Assembly (NCBI GenBank): GCA_964394795.1
Contig: CAYMYX010000003.1
Coordinates: 1 to 64,000 of the forward strand
Length of the DNA stretch: 64,000 nt
Source of the DNA: CAYFUF01 sp964394795
GTDB taxonomy: Bacteria; Bacillota; Clostridia; Tissierellales; Peptoniphilaceae
Reading direction: 5' to 3'
Shown here: piece by piece, positions 26,279 to 34,958 of the stretch
How the letters are laid out: each line of letters opens with the position of its first letter
Numbering within the stretch: the stretch's first letter is position 1
Made by a program: the position numbers and the translations under genes
Notes under the pieces: model-generated
Told to the model about the DNA's origin: nothing
Database searches by the model: none
Seen by the model: only the letters and a program-made list of their open reading frames with translations

Positions 26279-27166
26279 TTGGATTTTTTAAACCAATTAT
26301 TTAATGGACTGCAATTAGGCTCGATCTACGCCTTGGTTGCCCTTGGTTACACGATGGTCTATGGTATAGCGAAGCTGATTAACTTCGCCCATGGGGACAT
26401 CATTATGGTTGGGGGTTACACCATCTACTTTGCAATACAAATGTTCTTTGCCCAGAGTGGACTACCCCTGTGGCTGACCATAATACCGGCGGTTGTGGTC
26501 TGTTCTTTATTGGGTGTCCTCATCGAGCGTGTTGCTTATAAGCCCTTGAGGAATTCTCCTCGTATTACCAACTTGATTACTGCAATCGGAATCAGCTTGC
26601 TTTTGGAGAATCTATTCGTCAAGTTCTTTTCTTCAAGCGCCAAGCCTGTTCCTTCGATATTTCCCAATATGACCTTCGATATTTTTGGCTTATCTTTACC
26701 TTTGGCCACAGTAATAACCATCGTAGTGACTGTCATTTTAACGATTCTCTTGCACTTATTTACAAGAACAACCAAGCACGGTAAGGCTATGCTCGCGGTC
26801 AGCGAAGACTACGGGGCAGCCTCTTTAGTTGGTATCAACGTGGATAACACCATGACGATGACTTTTGCCATCGGCAGTGCTTTGGCCGGAGTTGCCTCGG
26901 TTCTTTATGTAGCCAGCTATCCTCAGATTCAACCTTTTATGGGGTCCATGCTAGGCATCAAGGCTTTCACCGCCGCAGTTGTTGGCGGTATCGGAAACAT
27001 ACCGGGAGCGGTCTTTGGTGGTTTCATCCTTGGCATTATCGAAGCGCTGACGAGAGCCTATCTATCGTCCAGTTATGCCGATGCCATCGTCTTCTTTGTC
27101 CTCATTCTGGTTTTATTGATTAAACCAACCGGCCTTCTTGGCACGAACGAGAAAGAGAAGGTGTAG
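26279..27166 (+). CDS. livH: Branched-chain amino acid-type ABC transporter permease LivH
   Basis: Membrane subunit of 295 residues with about eight hydrophobic segments. The opening NGLQLGSIYALVALGYTMVY and the AKLINFAHGDI motif are typical of LivH. It starts with TTG at 26279, preceded by AGAGAGGA; the alignment of the opening to family starts supports this rare start. The C-terminal VLLIKPTGLLG is also conserved. livM starts two bases after its stop. Confidence 0.92.
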   Translation: MDFLNQLFNGLQLGSIYALVALGYTMVYGIAKLINFAHGDIIMVGGYTIYFAIQMFFAQSGLPLWLTIIPAVVVCSLLGVLIERVAYKPLRNSPRITNLITAIGISLLLENLFVKFFSSSAKPVPSIFPNMTFDIFGLSLPLATVITIVVTVILTILLHLFTRTTKHGKAMLAVSEDYGAASLVGINVDNTMTMTFAIGSALAGVASVLYVASYPQIQPFMGSMLGIKAFTAAVVGGIGNIPGAVFGGFILGIIEALTRAYLSSSYADAIVFFVLILVLLIKPTGLLGTNEKEKV

Positions 27167-27167
27167 G

Positions 27168-28154
27168 ATGATTACTGCGCAAAAGAAGAAGAGCTATATC
27201 ACCATATTTTTATTTGTCATCGCCGTATTTGCCCTGTTAACCTTCCTTAGCTCATCCGGGGTAATCAGCAGATACTGGCAATCTATTCTAGTTTTGGTCT
27301 GTATCAACATTATCATGGCCGTCAGTTTGAACATCACCGTGGGTAACTTGGGACAGATTACGTTAGGACATGCCGGCTTTATGTCCATTGGTGCCTACAC
27401 GGCAGGCCTCTTGATGAAGGGGGGAGCTATCGCAGGTCTTCCCGGTTACATTATTAGCCTCATCGCTGCCGGTTTGCTTGCAGCCGCCTTTGGTGTTGCT
27501 ATCGGTTTGCCGGTTCTTCGGCTTAAGGGAGATTACTTGGCCATCGTGACTTTAGCGTTCGGAGAGATTATCCGGGTCGTTGCTGAGAATCTAGAGATTA
27601 CAGGTGGGGCTCAGGGTTTAGCCGGTATTCCCCGAATGAACGATATCCCCATTATCTTCCTTGTCACCGCCTTCTGTATAGTGGTCATGTACTCGACGAT
27701 GACCAGCCGCCACGGCCGAGCCGTCCTCGCGATTAAAGACAACGAAATTGCAGCCCAAAGCAGCGGTGTCAAAATTACCAGATACAAGACTTTCGCCTTC
27801 ACCTTCTCTGCTTTTTTCGCGGGTGTTGCAGGCGCAATTTATGCTCAAAATATTGGCGTTATCTCCGCCGATGTCTTCAATTACAACAAGAGCTTTGACA
27901 TCCTAGTCATGGTTGTCCTTGGTGGCATGGGTTCCTTTACGGGGGCCATCCTCTCGTCCACCGTCCTCACCATCTTACCGGAATTGTTGCGTGGATTTGC
28001 CGACTGGCGGATGATCATCTACTCCATCATCTTAATCCTTGTTATGATCTTCAGGCCGGAAGGGTTGATGGGTAGGTCCGAATTTAATTTAGAAAAAGTA
28101 TTTAGCAGGAAGAGGGGAGGGAAGAATGCCAGCAGAGACAGTAAAAAAGAGTGA
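27168..28154 (+). CDS. livM: Branched-chain amino acid-type ABC transporter permease LivM
   Basis: Second permease subunit, 328 residues. It has the LivM signatures GQITLGHAGFMSIGAYTAG, LKGDYLAIVTLAFGEIIRV, and near the end MIFRPEGLMGR. I chose ATG 27168, just after the livH stop; an upstream in-frame start inside livH would add a basic extension. The 3' end overlaps livG by 29 nt. Confidence 0.92.
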   Translation: MITAQKKKSYITIFLFVIAVFALLTFLSSSGVISRYWQSILVLVCINIIMAVSLNITVGNLGQITLGHAGFMSIGAYTAGLLMKGGAIAGLPGYIISLIAAGLLAAAFGVAIGLPVLRLKGDYLAIVTLAFGEIIRVVAENLEITGGAQGLAGIPRMNDIPIIFLVTAFCIVVMYSTMTSRHGRAVLAIKDNEIAAQSSGVKITRYKTFAFTFSAFFAGVAGAIYAQNIGVISADVFNYNKSFDILVMVVLGGMGSFTGAILSSTVLTILPELLRGFADWRMIIYSIILILVMIFRPEGLMGRSEFNLEKVFSRKRGGKNASRDSKKE

Positions 28155-28941
28155 TCGGAAAGAAGACTATGCGCTAGTCTGTGACAACGTAGGGATTACC
28201 TTCGGCGGTTTGCAGGCAGTTAACTCCTTCTCGGTTGAGGTTAAGGAAGGGGAACTTCTAGGCCTCATCGGTCCCAATGGGGCAGGTAAAACGACCGTCT
28301 TCAATATGTTAAGCGGGATTTACACGCCTACGGTTGGTGACATTTACCTGAAAGGCAAACGTATCAACGGCTCAGCTCCAGATAAGTTAGCCATCGAAGG
28401 TATCGCCAGAACGTATCAAAATATCCGCCTCTTTGACTATCTTTCTGTGCTGGAAAACGTCAAGGTGGCGATGAATCAGGAAATGACTTACAGTATCCTT
28501 GCTGGGATGTTCCGCACACCGAAGTATTGGAAAGAAGAAGCGGAAGCAACGGACCGAGCGATGAAGATTCTTGAGGTTTTAGGGCTGGATGGCTTTGCAG
28601 ACATGCGGGCGGGGTCTTTACCTTATGGCCCACAAAGAAAGCTGGAGATTGCCAGAGCTCTGGCAACCAATCCCACCGTTCTTTTGTTGGATGAACCAGC
28701 AGCCGGTATGAACGCCACGGAAACCGCTGCTCTGATGGAAACCATTCGTTTCATTCGGGACCGTTTTAAGATTACCGTCATTTTGATTGAGCACGATATG
28801 AGCCTCGTCTTAGGTATCTGTGAGCGGCTCATTGTACTCAACCATGGCGAAATCATCGCTGAGGGTAACCCGATGGAAGTTATTGAGGATGAGGAAGTTA
28901 TCACCGCCTATTTGGGCACCACAGTAGAGGAGGATGAATGA
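28126..28941 (+). CDS. livG: Branched-chain amino acid-type ABC transporter ATPase LivG
   Basis: Nucleotide-binding subunit of 271 residues. Walker A is GPNGAGKTTVFN, the Q-loop region contains ARTYQNIRLF, the signature is the family variant LPYGPQRKLEIARAL, Walker B is VLLLDEPAAGMN, and the switch His is in LIEHDMSLV. It overlaps livM at its start and livF at its end (ATGA), so the five genes form one operon. Confidence 0.94.
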   Translation: MPAETVKKSDRKEDYALVCDNVGITFGGLQAVNSFSVEVKEGELLGLIGPNGAGKTTVFNMLSGIYTPTVGDIYLKGKRINGSAPDKLAIEGIARTYQNIRLFDYLSVLENVKVAMNQEMTYSILAGMFRTPKYWKEEAEATDRAMKILEVLGLDGFADMRAGSLPYGPQRKLEIARALATNPTVLLLDEPAAGMNATETAALMETIRFIRDRFKITVILIEHDMSLVLGICERLIVLNHGEIIAEGNPMEVIEDEEVITAYLGTTVEEDE

Positions 28942-29651
28942 GTTTATTATCTGTTGAAAACCTGAACATCTACTATGGGAACATCCATGCGGTTAAGGGA
29001 GTTACCCTCACCGTCAACGAGGGAGAGGTCGTGTGCTTAATCGGCGCGAACGGTGCCGGCAAGACGACAACATTGCAGGCTATCTCCGGTCTACTTCCCA
29101 TCAAAAATGGAATGGTGAACTTTGAAGGAAAAGATATCACTAAAATCAAGAGCCACGAGATCACCAATATGGGTATTGCCCAAGTGCCAGAAGGACGAAG
29201 AATCTTCTCCAATCTATCTGTTGAAGATAACTTGGAGATGGGAGCCTATAAAGTGGATGGGACAAAAGAGGAAGAGGAAGCTCATATGGAGCGAATCTAT
29301 GGACTGTTTCCCGTCTTGAGAGAGAGAAAGAAGCAAAAGGCTGGAACCTTATCCGGCGGTGAACAGCAGATGCTGTCCATGGGCCGGGCTTTGATGACTA
29401 GGCCTAAGCTTCTATTGCTTGATGAACCTTCCATGGGTTTGTCTCCATTATTCGTTGATAAGATTTTCGAGACGATTGAAATTCTAAAAGCTGAGGGAAG
29501 AACGATTTTACTCGTTGAGCAAAACGCCAATCTTGCTCTAAAAGTTTCTGACCGAGGTTACGTTCTAGAAACGGGGAAAGTCGTCAAGGAAGGCTTGTCT
29601 GCCGATTTGAGGGACGATCCGTCAGTCAAGAGTGCTTACTTAGGTGCATAA
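28938..29651 (+). CDS. livF: Branched-chain amino acid-type ABC transporter ATPase LivF
   Basis: Second ATPase of 237 residues. Walker A is GANGAGKTTT, the Q-loop is AQVPEGRRIF (LivF type), the signature LSGGEQQMLSMGRALM, Walker B LLLLDEPSMGLSP, and the His switch is replaced by Gln in LVEQNANLAL, as is usual in LivF. It is the last gene of the operon. Confidence 0.94.
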   Translation: MSLLSVENLNIYYGNIHAVKGVTLTVNEGEVVCLIGANGAGKTTTLQAISGLLPIKNGMVNFEGKDITKIKSHEITNMGIAQVPEGRRIFSNLSVEDNLEMGAYKVDGTKEEEEAHMERIYGLFPVLRERKKQKAGTLSGGEQQMLSMGRALMTRPKLLLLDEPSMGLSPLFVDKIFETIEILKAEGRTILLVEQNANLALKVSDRGYVLETGKVVKEGLSADLRDDPSVKSAYLGA

Positions 29652-29655
29652 ATTA

Positions 29656-29689
29656 AAGCAGCCTCATCCCTTAGGGTGAAGCTGCTTTT
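29656..29689. terminator. Terminator between livF and the DedA-like gene
   Basis: A long imperfect stem (AAGCAGC ... TCA ... CCC, TTA loop, GGG ... TGA ... GCTGCTT) is followed by TTTTCTT. Its left arm is preceded by A-rich sequence, so it can serve both convergent genes. Confidence 0.8.
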
Positions 29690-29695
29690 CTTATG

Positions 29696-30484
29696 CTATT
29701 GAAATATAGAAAGAATACCTTCAAAGGCCTTATCTAGGAACAAGGTGTAGAGAATAATCGTTGGGACTTTCGTCCACAGCAGAGTAAGGATGAAGGTTCT
29801 GGCTTTCATCTTAGACAGGCCGGCAATCATACAGATGATGTCGTCTGGCATGCCAGGTAGGATCATGGCAACTGCGAAGAATACATTGAACTTCTTCTGA
29901 TTTCGATCCAACCAGGAGATATATTTGTTGTAGCTTTTTTCATTAACGATGACACGGACAAAAGCTTTTCCATAGATTCGGGCAAGGAAGAAGGCTGCGG
30001 TCGATCCCAGGATGATGCCGATATAGTTATAGAGGAAACCCATCCATGGCCCAAAAACGTAAACACCGATTAAAAGAGAAACACCGCCTGGGATGATGGG
30101 AATGACGCATTGGACAATCTGGATAAAGACAAAGATGAGAGGTGCCCAGAAACCTGCTCGTTCCAGAAGGAGTCGCATTTTTTCTCGATCGGTGAACAGA
30201 CCTTGGTTGCCGCCCCAGATCGCCAAAAGGACAACGGCAACCACGCCGATGACTGTAGCGATGTTAATCAGCTTACGATACTTTTCAATCTCTTGGCTAT
30301 CCCTGGTTGCATCCCGCTGGGCAATTATTTCTTCAAGATGCCAGTTGGCGACTCGCCGGGTGTTCTTGAAGACTTGTTTTCGTGGGCGCAACTTAAAAGG
30401 GGAAACGAAAGATCTTTTCTTTCGTATCCTCTTTATTTCTTTAGTCGGTTTTTCGACTCTTAGTTTGTCTTTGTTTTCTTTCAA
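29696..30484 (-). CDS. TVP38/TMEM64 (DedA-like, VTT-domain) membrane protein
   Basis: A 262-residue protein with a long basic N-terminal tail (about 1-65), then about five or six hydrophobic segments. The VTT-domain pattern is visible: QIVQCVIPIIPGGVSLLIG, the GxxxG-rich YIGIILGSTAAFFLARIYGK, and FFAVAMILPGMPDDIICMIAG. Relatives act in lipid scrambling or membrane homeostasis. The only start that fits is TTG at 30484, which overlaps the corrected end of the upstream glycosyltransferase by 44 nt; true N-terminus uncertain. Confidence 0.82.
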   Translation of the reverse strand: MKENKDKLRVEKPTKEIKRIRKKRSFVSPFKLRPRKQVFKNTRRVANWHLEEIIAQRDATRDSQEIEKYRKLINIATVIGVVAVVLLAIWGGNQGLFTDREKMRLLLERAGFWAPLIFVFIQIVQCVIPIIPGGVSLLIGVYVFGPWMGFLYNYIGIILGSTAAFFLARIYGKAFVRVIVNEKSYNKYISWLDRNQKKFNVFFAVAMILPGMPDDIICMIAGLSKMKARTFILTLLWTKVPTIILYTLFLDKAFEGILSIFQ

Positions 30485-31906
30485 AAGAATGCCTGCTCAA
30501 TCTTGTTCGAATCGTCGCATAGAAGGTACCGACATCGCTGCTTTTCACGCGGTAAGTGATTGATTGGTTCACTTTGCGAATCAACTTTTCCCGCTCAAGT
30601 TTTGGTGCGATATCTCGGTTTAATATCTCTTTATATAGCTGATATACCCGTTCGCCAAAGATTTCAGTGCCGAACTGTCTTCGGGACTCAATTGCGCCTT
30701 GTTGGAGCTTGTGGAGGAGGTCGGCGTCTGCTAGAATGCGCTCAACATAAAGGAGGAGCTCCTTCTCGCTCTCGTATTGGTAGCCGTTGCTATCTGAGAT
30801 GACGACGNNNNNNNNNNNNNNNNNNNNNNNNNNNNNNNNNNNNNNNNNNNNNNNNNNNNNNNNNNNNNNNNNNNNNNNNNNNNNNNNNNNNNNNNNNNNN
30901 NNNNNNNCTCCTTCTCGCTCTCGTATTGGTAGCCGTTGCTATCTGAGATGACGACGTTATCGATTGCTCCGTCCCGTCTGGCGATTACAGGTAAACCATT
31001 GGCTAGCGCTTCGATATAAGTTAAACCTTGGGTTTCCGAAACGGATGCAGAAACGAAGAATTCCAGAATCTGGTAATAGGCAAAGACCTTATCAACGGGG
31101 ACCATCCCTGGGAAACGGACACGGTGGCTGATGCCAAGCTCTTCTGCTTCCTCTTCCAAGTGTTTGCGGTAAGTTCCGTCACCGGTCAACACCAAGTAAA
31201 GATCCTCGTGGTTGTCGATTAGGCGTTTCATGGCAGAAAGAATCTCACTATAGTTCTTTTCTTCGGCCAAACGACCCACGCTGCCAAAGATCCGAGCCCC
31301 TTCGGGAATATTCAAAGAATCCAAAATTTCCTTTTTCTCGTCATGGCTCAATTTCCTGTCGAATTTCGATAGGTCTATTCCTGTGGGAATGATACGAATT
31401 AGTTCCGCTACCTTGCCTTGGACCAGACTGTCACGAACTTTTCTCGTCGGTGCGATGACCACGTCCGACGTTTTTAAGCGTTGCCGCATAACCGGTGCAA
31501 CCATTTTCGACCAATTACCAATGGGGAGGACGTAGCGCACATAGTGCTCATACATGGTGTGATAGGTATGGACAATAGGTGCATGGGTTTTCGTCGCAAT
31601 CCGGTGGACGAAAGAATAGGTGAAAAACTCGCACTGGGAGTGGATAATGTCCGGACACCAGTCGATCAATTCCTCAATAAAGGGGTGGAATTGGTTGAAA
31701 GCAGCTCTTACATCGGGATAAATCTTGAAGGAGATAGAACCTACGTAGTAGATATTTCCTTCAACATAACTTTCTTTGGTGGGAGAGAGACAGAGCAACT
31801 TTACATCTTCACCTCTTTTTTCTAGCTCCATTTTTAAATTCAGTACAGAGACAATAACGCCATTGACTGAAGTTGGATTATGGTCACTAGTCAGTAAAAT
31901 TTTCAT
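30441..31906 (-). CDS. GT4-family glycosyltransferase, interrupted by an assembly gap
   Basis: Probably adds a sugar to a membrane lipid (resembles diacylglycerol glucosyltransferases) but the acceptor is uncertain. The N-terminal Rossmann half reads LLTSDHNPTSVNGVIVSVLN and the C-terminal half has VGRLAEEKNYSEIL and the ETQGLTYIEALANGLPVIAR motif. A 100-N gap (30808-30907) flanked by an exact 49-bp duplication breaks the frame. Removing 149 nt gives 1317 nt, or 438 residues, ending at TAA 30441-30443. The GGAGGAG site lies 6 nt before the ATG. It is followed by the VTT-domain gene. Confidence 0.85.
30759..30956. other. Assembly gap with duplicated flanks
   Basis: Exactly 100 N (30808-30907) separates two identical 49-bp copies (30759-30807 and 30908-30956). 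This is what a scaffolder leaves when two contigs that overlap are joined with a fixed-size gap. It is not a biological repeat. Confidence 0.95.
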
Positions 31907-32053
31907 TGAAACTCCTCCAAATCATCCTTAACAATGCAGATAAGGTTACTTCTTAGAGTATAGCACAGCTAACACATTTGGTTCTGATACAAGACATTAA
32001 ATTTCTATAAGAATTGGGCTTTTCAGCCGATTCTATGGCAAATTTTGGCAATG

Positions 32054-32081
32054 AAAAAAGCCCCCTGTAAAGGGAGCTTTT
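32054..32081 (-). terminator. Rubredoxin terminator
   Basis: Read on the minus strand, AAAAGCTCCCT, TTAC loop and AGGGGGCTTTT form a stem with one mismatch, followed by TT. Confidence 0.8.
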
Positions 32082-32090
32082 CATGTTTAC

Positions 32091-32252
32091 TTAGGCAACT
32101 GCTTCGAATTGGTCTTTGCCAACTCCACAAAGTGGGCATACCCAATCTTCAGGTACATCTTCCCAAGCTGTTCCTGGGTCAACGCCATTATCTGGATCGC
32201 CTAATTGAGGATCATATTCGTAACCACATGCTGTACATACATATTTTTGCAT
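32091..32252 (-). CDS. Rubredoxin
   Basis: A 53-residue Fe(Cys)4 electron carrier, typical of anaerobes, often used in oxygen or peroxide detoxification. The two metal-binding knuckles are YVCTACGYEYDP near the start and DWVCPLCGVGKDQFE near the end; the central GVDPGTAWEDVPEDW is also typical. GGAGGT stands before the ATG. On the minus strand a TATAAT (32302-32307) is a possible -10 box about 50 bp upstream. It is a single-gene unit. Confidence 0.97.
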   Translation of the reverse strand: MQKYVCTACGYEYDPQLGDPDNGVDPGTAWEDVPEDWVCPLCGVGKDQFEAVA

Positions 32253-32413
32253 TTAAGTACCTCCATATTCTTATTTGACTATTGCGACACAGTCTGAATC
32301 TATTATAACTGAAAAAAATCTTTTTTAACAGTATCTTCTCGGTAAATTCTGATTAACCGTTAATTAGCCACGGACTTGGGTAATTATGGGATGTGAAAAT
32401 CTACTAAATTATT

Positions 32414-32464
32414 GGTCTCAAAGTAGCAGTAGCAAGCAAACCAAAGACTACTGGGCTGTGAGCC
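32414..32464 (+). other. Possible structured RNA leader
   Basis: Outer pairing GG-CTCA (32414-32420, one bulged T) with TGAGCC (32459-32464) and inner pairing CAGTAG (32427-32432) with CTACTG (32448-32453) around a 15-nt A-rich loop. It lies 75 nt before the next ATG. No known riboswitch class fits. The rest of the 286-bp gap (32253-32538) holds the rubredoxin promoter and nothing else I can name. Confidence 0.35.
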
Positions 32465-32538
32465 GATAACAATAAATGAATTAAAATGAATAATAACAGA
32501 GCTAAACAGATATGAGAAACGAAAGAAGGGAGAATAAC

Positions 32539-32922
32539 ATGCCTTATATCTACTCAGGCAATGTCGTAAGCGAAATCGCTACGGTCAGCAGCCTTGTTGC
32601 CGACATCATTGATAAGCTTAGCTCCCGGCTGGATAAGGAACAACTTATGGATCTACGTCTCATCCTCAGTGAACTGATGATCAACGGTTGTGAGCACGGG
32701 AATGAGAACAACAGAAGGAAATTCGTTAGCCTTGACTTAGTCGTGAACCCTACAGCAATCAATGTAGTGGTAAGCGATGAAGGAAAAGGAATTGGGATCC
32801 AGGATTTCAAAATGAACCCGGAGAATTTATCTTGTTCAGGCAGAGGGTTAAAAATAGTAAAAGCATTATGCGATGAGTTTCGCATAGAAGACACAAATAT
32901 ATACTGCACGTTGTATCGTTAA
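32539..32922 (+). CDS. ATP-binding anti-sigma/regulatory kinase-like protein (HATPase_c_2)
   Basis: A 127-residue GHKL-fold protein like RsbW or SpoIIAB. The N box is LILSELMINGCEHGNENN, the G1 box VVSDEGKGIGI and the G2 region SGRGLKIVKALCDEF. ATG 32539 is preferred over 32512 because AAGGGAG lies between them. Such proteins usually pair with an anti-anti-sigma factor and a sigma factor, but none is adjacent; the gene stands alone between its leader and a terminator. Whether it is a kinase, an anti-sigma factor or neither is open. Confidence 0.78.
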   Translation: MPYIYSGNVVSEIATVSSLVADIIDKLSSRLDKEQLMDLRLILSELMINGCEHGNENNRRKFVSLDLVVNPTAINVVVSDEGKGIGIQDFKMNPENLSCSGRGLKIVKALCDEFRIEDTNIYCTLYR

Positions 32923-32978
32923 GCAAATGTTTTAAAAAAATTGATACGAGCAATTATAAAAATGAGTCAAGCAAAAAC

Positions 32979-33030
32979 CAGAAGGAAAGTGGGCTGTTTT
33001 CAGCAGAAACGCTAACCTTCTGCTTTTTTT
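32979..33030 (+). terminator. Terminator after the ATPase gene
   Basis: Arms CAGAAGG and CCTTCTG enclose a 30-nt loop that itself can form a small hairpin, and are followed by CTTTTTTT. Confidence 0.75.
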
Positions 33031-33124
33031 ATACTTTGATATGTTAAAATAATCAAGATGGTTGCCATAATTTATGTTAACAGCTCAGGTGACCAGAAAT
33101 GAGCTGCTTTAGATAGAGGAAGTA

Positions 33125-34951
33125 ATGAATAAAGAGAAGATTAGAAATATAGCAATCATCGCCCACGTTGATCACGGTAAGACGACATTGGTAGACGCTC
33201 TTTTGAAGAGCAGTGGTACTATTCGAGCTAACCAAGAGGTTACCGACCGGGTTATGGACTCCAACGACCTGGAACGGGAGCGGGGCATAACCATTCTTTC
33301 CAAGAATACGGCTATTTATTATAAAGATTATAAGATCAATATTATCGATACGCCGGGCCATGCCGATTTTGGTGGCGAAGTCGAACGCGTTCTGAAGATG
33401 TGCGATGGCGTCGTCCTCGTAGTCGATGCTTTTGAAGGACCAATGCCTCAAACAAAGTTTGTTCTTCGAAAGGCAATTGAGCTAGAGCTTCCAGCGTTGA
33501 TCTGCATCAACAAGGTTGACCGAGCCGACGCCAGAGTTGAGGAAGTTCAGGATGAAATATTGGACCTCTTCATTTCCCTCGATGCACCGGAGGAATACCT
33601 GGACTCTCCCGTTATCTACGCCTCGGCCAAGAGTGGTTGGGCAAGTGACGAGATGCTGGTCAAAGGCGGAGATATGGCCCCCCTCTTGAAGGGAATCGTC
33701 TCATATATCCCTTCTCCAACGGGAGAAGAAGATTTGCCCTTCAAGCTGCTTATTTCTACATCAGACTACAATGACTTTGTCGGTAGAATCGGTATCGGGA
33801 AGATTGCCCAAGGCCACATTTCCGCCAATGACGAAGCCGTCATCACCAATTACAACAACCCGGATAAGCACATGAAGATTCGCGTGACCAAGGTCTTGGA
33901 ATTTGAAGGGCTAAATAGAGTCCCGGTAGAGCACTCCTCGGTGGGGTCTATCATCGCCGTTTCCGGCGTAGAAGGGATTGAAGTCGGGGACACCTTATGC
34001 TCGCCCGAGGACACCACTCCGCTACCTTTCTTGAAGATTTCGGAACCCACATTAGCCATGCGCTTTTCTGTCAATGACTCACCTTTTGCCGGCCAATCAG
34101 GTAAGTACGTCACTTCACGTCACCTTCGCGGACGCTTGGCTAAAGAGCTGGAAACCGACGTGAGCTTACGAGTCGAGGAAACTGATAAGACTGATGAATT
34201 CAAGGTTTCCGGCAGAGGAGAGCTCCACTTATCCGTATTAATTGAAAACATGCGCCGAGAGGGCTACGAGTTCCAAGTATCCAAACCCGAAGTGCTTTAT
34301 AAAAAAGATGAAGAGGGAAGGACCGTTGAGCCGATAGAGCGGGCGACAGTCGATGTCGACCAGGAATATTCCGGAGCCGTCATTCAGGCTTTAGGCCAAC
34401 GTAAGGGAGAGCTTCTGGAGATATCAACCTCCGCATCAGGCTTCACCCGTCTGGTCTTCCTTGTCCCCGCTAGAGGTCTCATCGGCTACAAACAGCAATT
34501 GTTAACCGACACGAGGGGAACAGGCACCCTGAACAGTGAACTTCACGGCTACGAGCCTTTTAAGGGCGAAATCCCTAAACGAAACGTAGGTTCCATTATC
34601 GCATCAGAAACGACAGTTTCTACTTCCTACGGTCTAAACTCTGCTCAAGAGCGGGGCAATCTTTTCATTGGACCGAGCGAAGATATCTATGAAGGACAAA
34701 TCGTAGGCGAGAATCCCAAAGGTATTGATTTGGAAGTCAATGTCGGCAAGAAGAAAGCTCAGACGAACATTCGGTCTTCCTCTTCCGATGACGCCTTGAA
34801 ATTGACGCCGCCAATCGAATTAAGCTTGGAACAGATGATGGAATTTGTCGAAACCGATGAGCTGATCGAGGTGACTCCTGATCAACTCCGTTTGCGCAAG
34901 GAGATACTTGATACAAACCTACGATATAAGGCAAAGAAAAAGCAGAAATAG
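33125..34951 (+). CDS. typA: Ribosome-associated GTPase TypA/BipA
   Basis: Translational GTPase that helps 50S assembly and growth under stress. The 608-residue protein has G1 AHVDHGKTTL, the switch region ERGITI, G3 DTPGHADFGGE, and G4 NKVDRADAR, followed by EF-G-like domains and the TypA-specific C-terminal domain (RGLIGYKQQLLTDTRGTG, NLFIGPSEDIYEGQIVGEN). AGAGGAAG precedes the ATG. Eight bases separate it from cls. Confidence 0.96.
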   Translation: MNKEKIRNIAIIAHVDHGKTTLVDALLKSSGTIRANQEVTDRVMDSNDLERERGITILSKNTAIYYKDYKINIIDTPGHADFGGEVERVLKMCDGVVLVVDAFEGPMPQTKFVLRKAIELELPALICINKVDRADARVEEVQDEILDLFISLDAPEEYLDSPVIYASAKSGWASDEMLVKGGDMAPLLKGIVSYIPSPTGEEDLPFKLLISTSDYNDFVGRIGIGKIAQGHISANDEAVITNYNNPDKHMKIRVTKVLEFEGLNRVPVEHSSVGSIIAVSGVEGIEVGDTLCSPEDTTPLPFLKISEPTLAMRFSVNDSPFAGQSGKYVTSRHLRGRLAKELETDVSLRVEETDKTDEFKVSGRGELHLSVLIENMRREGYEFQVSKPEVLYKKDEEGRTVEPIERATVDVDQEYSGAVIQALGQRKGELLEISTSASGFTRLVFLVPARGLIGYKQQLLTDTRGTGTLNSELHGYEPFKGEIPKRNVGSIIASETTVSTSYGLNSAQERGNLFIGPSEDIYEGQIVGENPKGIDLEVNVGKKKAQTNIRSSSSDDALKLTPPIELSLEQMMEFVETDELIEVTPDQLRLRKEILDTNLRYKAKKKQK

Positions 34952-34958
34952 GTGAGAA

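Noticed and set aside
30731..30907. Glycosyltransferase tail read through the gap
   Set aside because: The residues after the N run come from the wrong frame and a duplicated contig end.
32414..32464. Cyclic-di-GMP riboswitch
   Set aside because: GCAAACC and nearby sequence recall it, but the GACGCAAAG core and the second conserved hairpin are missing.
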